From NCBI RefSeq assembly GCF_015832195.1, contig NC_052027.1:1674001-1738000 (forward strand): a DNA stretch of 64,000 nucleotides, in the 5' to 3' direction. Position numbers and translations under genes: made by a program. Shown here piece after piece: positions 54,304-64,000 of this stretch. The notes beneath the pieces were generated by a model. That model was not told where the DNA came from. It was given only the letters and a program-made list of their open reading frames with translations, and did not search any database. Position 1 is the first letter of the stretch. Each line of letters starts with the position of its first letter. The stretch comes from Motacilla alba alba (lineage: Eukaryota; Chordata; Aves; Passeriformes; Motacillidae).

Positions 54304-55261
54304 CAGCCAACAGGAGGTGAGGAAGAATTGCTTATCACTCGTGCCAAAGGAGCTTCTCAGCCTCATCCCTGTGCCCCCCAGACTCCAGGCAGAGCATAAT
54401 GTCACTCTGAGGCCCAGATTTCCCTCCTCCTCTGGCATGATGGTGACCAGGAGCGACAGGCTGCGAGCTGGAGCTGATCCATCCTGTGGCACCTCTGTCC
54501 TCCTCCCGTGCACCGCTGGCCGGGCTGGGCTCAGGAGGATTCCAGCTGCTTTCTGCTTGCCTTGGGGTGGGCAAAACCAGGAGATGTGGCCTTTGGGGAG
54601 GATTTTCCTTTCCTCCAGGGCTGCTGGGTTTGCTCTGCCCAGCCAGCCTCAGCCTTGCTGGGTACAAAGTGGGTACAAAGTGGGTACCTGATGGCTAGAT
54701 GGCAGCAAGGGCGTTCCAGGCTGGCAGGGTGCAGGTTTGAGGGTTTCCTTCTCCTCCTCGTCCTCTCCCAGGCACAGCTCCCTCTCTGATCCTGACTGAT
54801 GGCTGATCCTCTCGAGGTTCCCACACAAACAGTGGCAATACTCCCTGATGGAACCCTGGGCAGGCAGGCTGTGCCAGGGGAGATCCCCACGGATCTGGGA
54901 TGATCCCCAGCCTGCCCGGGGCTCAGCCTGCAGCACGGGCAGGGGTTGCTGCTGCTGGCAGTGCAGCAGAGTGGGGAGCAGGGACAGGGCGCCTGTGGGG
55001 CTGCCCAGGGTGACGAGGGCTGGGCATGGGGACAGGGGCTGTGCTGGCCCCTCATGGCACAACAGGGACAGCCAAGTGACCGCTGCTCCAGGCTGAGGGC
55101 AGCCCCCGTGTCCCATCCCACAGGACACCTGCCACTGCTCCTGGTGCCTCCGGGAAGGTAAACCAGCTGGGTTTGATTTCCAGGGACACCCCTGGCACGA
55201 CACAGGGCTGCCAGCACTGCTGTCAGGAGCTGAGCTGCTCCTTCCTTGGGCACTGAAATAA
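54304..55261. other. Intergenic, GC-rich
   Basis: Frames up to 279 codons (54531-55370 minus) occur but run across a CR1 element and are Pro/Ser/Cys-rich without a domain. No gene supported. Confidence 0.55.
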
Positions 55262-55472
55262 ATTGGTTTTGAGGTTGCACTGCAGGTTGGATATCAGGAA
55301 AAAAATTCTTCCCTGAAAGAGTGGCTGAGCGTTGGAATGGGCTGCACAGGGCAGGGCTGGAGTCACTCACTGGAGGTGTTCAGAAAGTAGATGAAGCACT
55401 TTGAGATGGGGCGTGAAGGTTGGATTTGATGATCCTGAAGGTCTTTTTCATCCTTAATGATTCTGTGGCCTT
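55262..55472 (+). mobile_element. CR1 LINE 3' region
   Basis: CAGGTTGGATATCAGGAAAA, AATTCTTCCCTGAAAGAGTG, GTTGGAATGGGCTGCACAGG, TCACTGGAGGTGTTCAGAAA, GGATTTGATGATCCTGAAGG and TTAATGATTCTGTGG follow in the classical CR1 order. Confidence 0.88.
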
Positions 55473-55586
55473 GGGTGATAAATACCACACTGAAGGAAGC
55501 TTCTAGAACCTCCACCTTAAACCTGTCTTTTCTGACTTTTAGGTACACTCCCTATTTCCCAGTATTTCCACATCATACAGAGTTGT

Positions 55587-55592
55587 TTTATT
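55587..55592 (-). terminator. Candidate poly(A) signal AATAAA
   Basis: The hexamer lies six bases downstream of the stop codon of the candidate exon 55599-55945 and is followed by a GT-rich element (TCTGTATGATGTGG). If real, the 3'UTR is only a few tens of bases long. Confidence 0.35.
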
Positions 55593-55598
55593 TGTATC

Positions 55599-55945
55599 TC
55601 ATCCCTCTCTTCCAGGCTCCATCCTTTTGAATGCTTGACCAAATTCATGATGAAATAAATCCTGTGTATATTGCTCAAGTTTATTCTGCTGCTGAAACAT
55701 GGCACAGAAGTCTTTTGTCTGTCCTGAAACTTCAGACAAATCTTTGCTTCTTTTAAAATAACCTTTGAAATGTTTTTCATCCAAACGAGTGAAATAGCAA
55801 GAATAATAGATGTTGTAGGATTTGTAGCCACTATAGTTTCCTGCTTCTCCAAATGCTTTTGGAAATGCTGATTGATTTGTAACAAAGCTTGAAATGTCAC
55901 CAGGAGGAATGAATGAAAAATACACTGCTCTAATGTATGTAGAAG
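55599..55945 (-). CDS. Candidate terminal coding exon of an unidentified gene
   Basis: I do not recognise this protein. In one minus-strand frame about 110 codons read like coding sequence: IPPGDISSF near the start, then a Tyr/Phe/Lys-rich middle (GNYSGYKSYN, FTRLDEKHFKGYF), a Gln-rich stretch (CAMFQQQNKLEQY) and the end FKRMEPGREG, with TGA at 55599-55601. AATAAA (complement of 55587-55592) follows six bases after the stop, and then a GT-rich stretch, the usual layout of a mammalian or avian poly(A) site. The 5' edge is uncertain; an AG after CTTCTACATACATT at about 55946 is the best acceptor. A longer open frame overlaps in another phase but looks less protein-like. A retrocopy or decayed exon is possible. 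Confidence 0.35.
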
Positions 55946-55959
55946 TTGAAATTGGCTCA

Positions 55960-58900
55960 AAGTTTTAACCTTTAGAGGTGCTTTTTTCCTTTTCTTCTCT
56001 TTTTTAACTTTTCACAGCAGTCAAGGAGTTGGAAAGATAACCAGGAACAAAATGCACATAGAGGAAATGAATAAATTATGCTCTTATTTTTGGCACATTT
56101 ACAAGAGAGACATTTTAAAACTCCACTTCAGTGACAAAAGAAAGGATTGCTCTACTTAAAATAAAGCCTGTTCCCTGTGCTACAGAGGGATGCTGTGCTG
56201 GTGAGCTCTGATGGAGCCCTGGCCTGGCTCAGTTCTGCAGCTCCTTGAGAGGGGGAAAAAGCCCTGACTGTGCCCACAAACACCCCAGAGGCTGCAGGAA
56301 GGGGCTCTGCTGGGGCAGGAGGGGCAGGAGGGGATCGTGCCTGCCTTGGGCAGGGGTGGGAATGTGCTGGGAGAGCAGGAGCCACGTCCTGGCAGTGTTC
56401 CCTGCTTTGTTGGCTCAGGGGCAGTGGCTCAGTGAGCTGGGGTGGGTTTGGGCAGCAAGGGTAACGAGGCTTTGCCTGCTCTAGAATTCGCAGTAATTGG
56501 AACTGCAGAATGAGGCAAACATGGTTTGAAACCCACCCGGTTTCAGATCCAGCACGGTGACCCTTCAGGGACGTTGAGGCTGCTCCAGGGCCACCAGCTC
56601 CTCTGTGTTCTGTCCCCTGTTGTCACTGGTTATGCTCCAGTCCTCGCAGAGCTCAGCGCTTGTCACTCGGGTTAGAAATGCCTGGTGCTTTCTAGGGTTT
56701 GCTGCTTCTCTTTTTCCTGATGAAGTTACTCTCTGGAGTGCAAACCAGAATGCCAGAACCCTCGGGACCTGCCTCACTGCAATCCATCTGTGCTGGAAGA
56801 TGGCAGCAGCTGGAGCTGCAGTGCTGGGAGGATGGCACTCCTTGGGCCTCACTCTCCCCATCCTCCTCCTCAGTATCTGCTGATATCTGGGCAGTTTGAA
56901 AGCCAGACAGGAGCTGGGCAGTGCGTGGGACCCGGGTGCATTTTGTTGTCACTGAGGACCAGCCAGGTGGCTCATCCTCCTGCCCTGACAGGACCTGTGA
57001 GCTCCAGCTCAGTGCTGCAGCAGAACGCTGCAAAACTGCTGACAAATGCGGTCTTCCAGCTTTCCCCCAGGATTTTGTGGGTGGAAACCAGGGCCCTTTT
57101 CTTCCTGCAGCTCCCTCTGCCCCTGTACCAAGAGCTGTTTCCTGGGGGGGATGCTGTGAGGAGAGATGAGAGGCAAGAGATACTGAGCAAAAGCAGGGAA
57201 CACCAGCAATAAAAACTGCATGTTCTCAAGTTCCAGTTCATTCCAGTACCCTGAAACTCGCTGCCCCACTGGAGGTGGAGTAAGGCAGGCTGGTACTGTG
57301 GTGTGTCTGTGAATGCCAGCGTTGCAGGAAGGTCAGGAGGGAGCTGCATTGCAAATGAATGAAATGAATCCTGGAGCAGTAATTACAGGGCTCTCTCACC
57401 TTGTTCCTGAAAAAAAAAAAAAAAGCCTTTTTTTTTTTTTTTTTTTAAGCAGAAAAAGGCTCAAGATGAATCCACCTATCTCATTTCAGCCTCATGATGT
57501 GTTTGTTCAACATAAAAAATCGATGTTGAACTAAAATGTAGTGGGGAAGGAGAAGGTCCGTGGGGATTACATTCCTGTTCAGTGCAATTTTGTGTTTTAC
57601 TGCTGCATAGCCTGCCTGGTTAATAAGGGCTCCTTGAATGGGAGTCTGTGTTATTGCTGTGCTGGTAGGTGAAAATCAATCCTGGTAAATTTATTGGTGG
57701 CCACGTGCTCTCTTTGCTGTCGTTATAATTGGGGCTGTCATTGATTGACAGCAGCCAATAACCAAAAGCACTTTTGCAATTGTGATCCCCATCAAACACC
57801 AAGGGCAGGGAGTGTCCTTGTGCCTCACGCTCTTCCCTGAGCTTGCATCACTCCACAGATTACTGGGATGGAGAAACTTGCCTGGAATTGAGGGGAAGCA
57901 GCTGGGATGGCAGTGGAGGGGCTGTGCCTGTGGCCAAAACACCCGGATAAAACCCAAATCCCTCCTTTTGGGTTAATGAATCCTTTCTCCTTGGATCTAA
58001 CAGGAGCCCCTTGAAGCACCTGGCAGGGATTCTTCCTCTGACTTTGTGTTGGGATAATGGGCAGTCAGTGACAGTTTTGTACTTGGCTGGGGAAGGGTGA
58101 TAAGGAGAGGGAAATTTGCATCCTCTGGAAGCAGCACATCCTGGATTCCTGTCTGGGCTTTTTATCTGATCTGGAGCGCAGAAAGGAGATGACTTCAGAG
58201 AAATCTGAGTGTGATAATCTTCTGGGAAGGCTGAGCATGGCAGAAGCAGCCTGCTGGAAGAGGATCAGTCCTGGGCTTCTCAGACGTGTTGGTGAGGGAT
58301 TTTGGGAGCAGCCGGGAGCTCCTCCATCAGGCACCAGGCTGGCTCCAGCAGGGCTCCATCTCCCATGGCTTCAAAGCCCGAGTCAAGCCAGTTGTGGCAC
58401 TTGATTACCTCTTTAGCTCCCAGTATCTGATTGAAAAGGTTTGATTGCTGAATGTGAACGGGGATTAATTTGGTTAGGGCACCAAAACTAATGGCATTTA
58501 CAGGAATTAGCTTTGTATATCAAAATGGAGATAAAACCTCCACCTTTCTTCATGTAAGAAACGCCTGCTATGGATTTGACCTACAGGAGCTCAGTTCATG
58601 TGGTGCTGATGAAAAACAAATTTGCCTTTACCTGCATACATTAAAATTCTCTTCCCTTGGCTGACAATCCTCTGCATGTTGGCATCCTGACTGCTCTAAA
58701 GAGTTTTGAATTAATGTTGAAATTATTCATTTGGGTGGTAGGAGCATCTGTTCCAGTGTTATATCCGTGTCTGGTGTTCCTTCATTATATATGGCATGAT
58801 GCACTAGAAAGGCACTTGAGATGCAGGTTATAAAAATACCACAAAGGCAGGGAAGGCGTCCATGGAAGAGTGCTCTGTGAATTCGGATGCATTTAGGGAC

Positions 58901-60400
58901 AATCACCCTCAGGTGGCTGATGTTTGGTGCTGGGGCCACAGGGGTTGATTTGGGAATGTCTGCAGAGGGAGCAGTGGCTGTGGGCCAGGGAATCACAGCT
59001 TTGGCTTCAAAATGGGCTGAGGGAGCCTGGGGAGGAAGGGCTTGGGTCAGTGTGTGACACACGGGGCCCACTGGGCAGGGGACAGGGCAGGCACCAGGAG
59101 GAGATGGAAGGGGTGGACCTGGAGCTCCCAGGGGTCCTGGCAGGGCTGGGGGACTCCTCAAGGACCAGAGCCACCTCTGCTGGCTGGGATCTGCAGCTTG
59201 GAGGGGCTGGGTGTGGGTTCAGCCATGTCCCATGGGCTGTGTCACCCCCGTGGTGGCTCCAAGGGACAATATGACCATCACAGCTCCAGGCTTAGGAGCT
59301 GTTTCCAGGGCTGGCCACAAAACCCTGCAGTTAAGATTAAACCCTGTCCCTCCAAAGACAAAAGGCTCATCCTGAGAGCTGTGAGCTGTAAATCACCGGG
59401 CTCTCCTCAGCTCTGGGGTCAGCTATCAGGTTAGGGTTCAAATCAGCATCCTCAGGAACCCATTTCACTCCTGATCCTCTCAAGCCCTGCTGGGGATAAA
59501 GGGCTTATCATTAGTTATCAAATGATAGCAATGGCTCCCTTGGCTGTGTTCAAGCCCAGGTTTGTGCAGATATTAGATGAATTTTCAGAGGAACAAAGTG
59601 CTCAAGAACTTGATTCATGGGTGGATTTTGGCCTGTGTTTTATAGGTCTTCAAGGAACCACCAAAAAACCATTTTTTCCTGCTCTGTGTTTTGAAGTTTA
59701 ACCCTGTGGTACAGGAACTGTTGGCAGAAACTCAACTCTGAAGGAAATATGAACCATTTGTCAAGGAAAGGAGCAGCACATATTTTAGCCCTCCAGCCCT
59801 GCAGGCTTTCAGATATTACCCAATAAAACAAGCTCATCCACTCCTTCTTCTTGAAACCCCAAACCTAATTTTAAGTCTGTTTTCTCTCTAGAGTTCACCC
59901 TGTAACTTTTCTCCCCCTGGAAGACATCCCAAGCCCAGGAGACCTGGTTGGGTGTTAACCCTGCCCCTGCTGCCCCTCTCTGAGTGGAGCCCTAAGCCAA
60001 GCCCCAAATCCCCACCAGGAGCATCCCTCTGCCACCTCCCCAGGGCTCCTCATCCCCAGGGTGACTCCTTCCAGCCTTGGTGTTGGCTTGAGGGGAGGCA
60101 CTTGGGGCGAGAGGAGAACAAAGAAGGAGGGAGTGGAAGAGGGCTGACAATGAAGACTGGAGGGAATTTTGGGGGAGGGTTTCTCATCTTTCTCAACCTC
60201 CACGTCTCCTGCAGGATGGAAAATGCTCAGCTGAGAGCCACTGATCTCCACAGCCTGAGGTTTTCTTGGCTTGAAATCCTGATCTGGGCCAAATTCCAAG
60301 CGTTTGCTCATTTAGATGAGTAAATCTAAGGGAAATTAAAGATGAAGATGTATTATCAGCCTTAACTTCTGTGTAATACTGGTGCATGCCTATGATTTTG
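55960..60400. other. Between the two candidate exons
   Basis: It holds the A/T inverted repeat at 57410-57446. A minus-strand frame at 58727-58957 follows a fair acceptor (CTCCCTCTGCAG) but looks less protein-like than the two candidate exons. Nothing else is supported. Confidence 0.45.
57410..57446. repeat. Poly(A)-GCC-poly(T) inverted repeat
   Basis: A run of 15 A (57410-57424), then GCC, then a run of 19 T (57428-57446) forms an inverted repeat that could fold into a 15-bp A:T stem. Two oppositely oriented poly(A) tails or homopolymer expansion are possible origins. Confidence 0.85.
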
Positions 60401-60408
60401 TCATTACA

Positions 60409-60629
60409 TCAGTTCTTGAGATGTAGAAATTGCTTGCAGTAATTTAATTCTCGCTCCATTTTATTGCATTCTTGTGTTGCTTCCTTGACCCTGGGTCTCT
60501 TTGCTGGGTTATAATACGTTTTTACAATTTTCCCTTGAATATCTGTGTCCTCAGGAATATCAGACATGGCATATCCACTCCCTTTCACGTGGAACCGACC
60601 ACGAGAAGCCAAGACAGGCACAGAGCCTG
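60409..60629 (-). CDS. Candidate coding exon of an unidentified gene
   Basis: I do not recognise this protein. Minus-strand CCTGCCTGTGCCTCACCCCAG forms a good 3' splice site, with AG just above 60629. A frame then runs from it through SVPVLASRGRFHVKG, SDIPEDTDIQGKIVK and TYYNPAKRPRVKEA to a Lys/Glu-rich end with CKQFLHLKN and a TGA at 60409-60411. The residues are mixed, charged and aromatic, unlike the Pro/Ser/Gly-rich accidental frames that dominate this window, and codon third positions vary as in real coding DNA. A GTAATG donor-like word begins within two bases of the stop. It could be a last exon, an alternative end, or a decayed exon, and may belong with 55599-55945 downstream. Confidence 0.35.
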
Positions 60630-60837
60630 GGGTGAGGCACAGGCAGGGTGGCTCTGGGGGTCACACTTTGAAAGCATCTTTAAAGTAAATGGGATTTTTT
60701 TACCCAGCAAGCTCTAACTTTCATTCATTTGTTTTATCCCAAGCCAGTCTGGGTTGATTCAGAGAAAAATACTCTCTTTTTTTTTGGGGGGGGTGTGGGG
60801 AGGAGGTGAATTGTTGTTTCAATGATCCTGAGGGTTG

Positions 60838-61012
60838 GTTTCTGTGTCAGGAAGTGGCAGAGTCCCCATTCCTGGAAGGATTTAAAAGCTGTGTGGATGT
60901 GGCACTTGGGGACAGGGGTGAGGGGTGGCCTTGGCTGTGCTGGGGGATGGTTGGGCTGGCTGGGGATGGATTCCTGAACCTCAGTGGTTCTGTGGCTCTC
61001 TGTAGTGGGTCT
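60838..61012 (+). mobile_element. CR1 LINE 3' region
   Basis: CCCCATTCCTGGAAGGATTT, AAAAGCTGTGTGGATGTGGC, ACTTGGGGACAGGGGTGAGG and a late TCAGTGGTTCTGTGGCTCTC fit CR1. It lies about 215 bases from the candidate exon at 60409-60629. Confidence 0.82.
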
Positions 61013-64000
61013 GGCTCTCATGATACCCTTAAATAACCCTCCTGTTGCCAGTGCCAAAGGCAGGACAGGCTGCTGGGTGGCCAGTGGGCTAGTCCAGAAG
61101 AACTTTTCATCTCTTCTTCTTTTAGCCTCTAAAACTTGCATTCTGATAACTCTTCAGGCAGTGCCTCGGCCTCCTCCCCAGCAGGGTGTCCCAGCCTGCC
61201 CAAGGATTATGACATTTGCTCAAGGTTGTTTTGCCTTTCATCAAGTGAAGCACTTAATTAAAACCTGCACTGCACTGGCAGTGGTGGAGCAGAGCTGAGT
61301 TCACATCCTGAGCTCTGCTCCAGAGGGAAACATGGTGGGAAATTGTGTATTTTATCCCACTGGCCTTTATGGGGTGGTTAACAACTGTGGTTATTGGAGA
61401 GCAGCAAAATGTCTCTGACACTCTGTCCTTTAAACAGCAGGATTTAAAGCTCACCAGGCCATTAGGAACCCCCTCCTTTTCGGGGAATAAATGAAGGCTC
61501 ACAGCCCTGTGCAGCTCAGAACGGGATATTTGACACCTCAGAGTTTCCAGGCAGTGGTAACGTGTCATTGAGCACCTCCCCGTGAGGAGGGAGAGCACCA
61601 TGGATGTGCCCATCACCCAGGAGCTCCCTGCAGTCCCCAGGGTCACTCTGCCCCCCTGCACACATCCCCAGCCAGGGGCGAGGTGCTGCTGAGTGCAGGG
61701 GGTGTGTGGAATGCACCGGAATCTTCATTCCATGGCATGAAAGCCCAGCTGGCTGTTGGAAGCCTGGCCCAGCCCGTGTTCCTCAGCCCAGGCAGGGTTT
61801 GTGCTCCTGGAGAAGCAGACCTGCCCCCAGAGCCCCCTCACCGGGTCACCCAGGGCTCCCCTGCACTGGACAGGGCACATGTCCCCATGGTGACTGCACA
61901 CTGTCCCCAAACACTGCGTGGGCAATGTCCCTCTGGCACTGCAGCCAGTCCACAGCAAAAAGGAGTTGGATTTGCTTCTGGAATGTGTCTGGTCCTCTGC
62001 AGGGTGAGCATCCCTCAGCCGAGCTGTTGGCATCCCCTTCCTGACCCTGCCTCTCCTTGGGATGCAGGTGGAGCAGCCCAGGAGCAGCAAGGACGTGGCA
62101 GTGCCATCCCTGAGTGAGTCAGACGTGCAGGATCCTCAGGGGGTGTCGGTGCCTGTGTGTCTGTGAAAATTATCTTATTCCTGACTCTTCCCAGCTGATC
62201 TTTAGATTACAATGAGCCTAGGTGTGTTTAGATGCAATCTGTAAAGCTGCTCCTGCGTTGATGCTGTCTGGGAGGTTCCTCCCAGGGGCTCTGACTGCAG
62301 CCTGTTTGTTTTTTGTTTTTTTTTTTTAGCCCAAAAGATCTGAGGGCAGGGTGGATTCTTTATTTCTCTCACCTGGCTGGGATTGAGCCAAGGCTCAGAG
62401 CTGCCCAGGGCCAGCCCTGCCTGCCGGAGCTGCTGGGCACCCAGCTGGGGGCAGAACCCCAGAAATTATTGCTTCAGCTTCAGCTGGGCCTGGGAGGGGC
62501 TTGGTTTTGCTATTTGCTGGCTCTGGCAATGCTCATGCATTTGAGGGGCACCCTGGAGCCCTCTGTCCTTCCTGGGGGTGCTGAGTGCTGCCTCTGCAGG
62601 AGCAGGGAGCTGCTGGTGCATTCAGGTAAGGCGAGGAGCACTGAAGGTCACTGCGATCCCACTGCTGATAATGAGTAAAACAAGTTTATCTTTTTGCTGG
62701 CAGTGAGGGGGATGCCTAGAAAGGCATTAAAAATAGCTACAGGGAATCTGCTGTGCTCCTTGCAGCTTCTGAATTGTTGTGCTATTAATAATGTGCTCCA
62801 GACATGCACGGAGCTCCCACCCCTCCCTCCAGCGCCCGTCAAGGAGCTGTAGATAACCCGGTGTTATCAAACTTGTGCTGCCAAGCAGAACTTTAGAGGG
62901 ACCTGGGCATGGATATGCTGGAAATAAGTACATTATTACCAAGGATTTCATGCAAATGAAGGGCTATTGTGCTGGAACACTGTCAGATCATTACAATTTT
63001 CTGGTTTAATGACTCCTTGAAGGGACTTTTAGATCCCAAGTGGAATTTGAGATGAAAGCCCTGTGTTGAAGGTGCCTGTTCTCTGCTCTGTGTCCCCTCC
63101 CTGTGCCCTGGGGAGCAGAGGGGTCGTGCCCTGCCTGGCTGGGCTGTCCCTAAATGGAGAATTTCTGTGCAGCCCCGTCCATGCTCTGTGTGTACAGAAT
63201 CATTTGGGCTAAGGAGAAGTGATATTCTATTCATTTAAATATTGTAACATCTGACACAGCTGCAATGCTCTGATATTAATGGCCCACTTGAGACCAATCC
63301 TTCTTCTCAAAGGGCTTTTGGGTCACAAATTCATCATGCAGGCGTCAGGCAAAGAGTTATCATTCACTCTTTTTTCTTTTTTGTGAAGGACAGATATTGA
63401 TATTCTCCCGGGATGTGGAACCAGATCCCTTCTCAGCAGTGCAGAGCTGCAGGCTGGGAGCAGAGGAAGCTCCTCTGGCCCTGTGGAGCTCAGACAGCTC
63501 TGCTTTTCCCAGGGAGCGCTCAGGGAATGCTCAGGTGTCACAGCTTCAGCCCCAAAAGCTGCATTTTTGTTGAGTTTTGTGCTCTTCCTTGCCTGTGTCC
63601 AGCAGGAGATGTGGTTTGGTCTGGGCAATGTGAGTTCCCATGCCTTGAAATGCCTCGGATGTTCACTGGAGACAGGGACAGATGTCTTGGCTGGCCCAGG
63701 GCCAGGAGGAGCAGAGCCAGGGCTGCTCCTGGGCTGCTGAGCTGGCCTTGGCTTGCAGCTCTTCCCCAGGGAGACTTGGAGCAGGTTGCTGAGGCTCCTC
63801 GTGCTTCCTTTTCCCGGCTTTCCTTTCATGTACGAGTCTCTCATGCCAGGCAGGAGCGCAGGGAGACAGGAACCCTTTTTATTTCCACCTCCCCAGGGCC
63901 TGCTGAGCACCATGGATGGCTGTGAAACCCAGACTGCCATGTTCCTGCTCAGCTGGGGCTGCAAAACTGCAGGGGAGGTGAAAACTCCCAGGCTGAGAGC
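61013..64000. other. Window end, no supported gene
   Basis: Unique sequence except for the splice-bounded candidate at 62330-62625. GC-rich frames at 61.6-62.1 and 63.3-63.9 kb overlap on both strands and have no recognisable domain. Confidence 0.5.
62330..62625 (+). other. Splice-site-bounded candidate exon, function unknown
   Basis: A pure T tract followed by AG (62328-62329) makes a strong acceptor, and TTCAG|GTAAGG (cut after 62625) makes a consensus donor 296 bases later. The sequence between has an open frame, but its Leu/Gly/Pro-rich translation looks non-coding. It could be a long non-coding RNA exon or a chance pair. Confidence 0.22.

Noticed and set aside
54531..55370. 279-codon minus-strand frame
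   Set aside because: It runs into a CR1 element at its upstream end and has low-complexity Ser/Pro/Cys composition; no homology is recognised.
55517..55960. 147-codon minus-strand frame over the candidate exon
   Set aside because: It overlaps in another phase the frame 55599-55945, which has better residue composition and a stop followed by AATAAA. Only one is likely real.
58727..58957. Possible minus-strand exon after CTCCCTCTGCAG
   Set aside because: The acceptor is fair, but the translation is weak, no good donor follows before the stop, and there is no poly(A) signal close by. It is kept only as a remark.

Overview
This window looks like vertebrate nuclear DNA from a bird, most likely a songbird. 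The organism is inferred from content: many truncated CR1-type LINE 3' ends in both orientations, three related solo LTRs with 6-bp target-site duplications or remnants of them, GC-rich tandem minisatellites, a strong CpG island, and one intact gene of a vertebrate-specific family. There are no operons, and I saw no tRNA, rRNA, CRISPR array or prokaryotic signature.

The one certain gene is LRRN1 (leucine-rich repeat neuronal protein 1) on the minus strand. Its whole 716-residue coding sequence lies in one exon (23803-25953). Reading upstream on the minus strand, a good splice acceptor at 26187/26186 precedes a 5'UTR segment. A CpG island at about 40.1-41.5 kb holds a consensus splice donor (41122/41121) and, further upstream, a CCAAT box and an E-box palindrome. 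The simplest model is a two-exon gene: a non-coding exon 1 in the island, an intron of about 15 kb, and an exon 2 carrying all the coding sequence and the 3'UTR.

Layout: 1-22.5 kb is the 3' flank of LRRN1, without a convincing gene; it carries CR1 fragments, two solo LTRs (1776-2168, 13567-13947) and a 40-bp minisatellite (about 5.6-5.9 kb). 22.5-26.2 kb is LRRN1 exon 2. 26.2-41.1 kb is intron 1, with CR1 pieces and a 23-copy 38/41-bp minisatellite (35.35-36.27 kb). 41.1-42.6 kb holds the promoter and, directly upstream of it, two abutting minisatellites (30-bp and 31-bp units). 42.6-64 kb is the upstream flank, with more CR1 pieces, a third solo LTR (53867-54297) and a 41/42-bp minisatellite (48.9-49.1 kb).

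In the upstream flank, two minus-strand stretches (60409-60629 and 55599-55945) read like genuine protein-coding exons. One has a good acceptor; the other ends in a stop followed at once by AATAAA. I do not recognise the protein, so these are candidates for an unannotated gene or its remnant. I found no clear new biological system. The best leads are these two exons, the arrays abutting the LRRN1 promoter, and the LTR insertion signatures.
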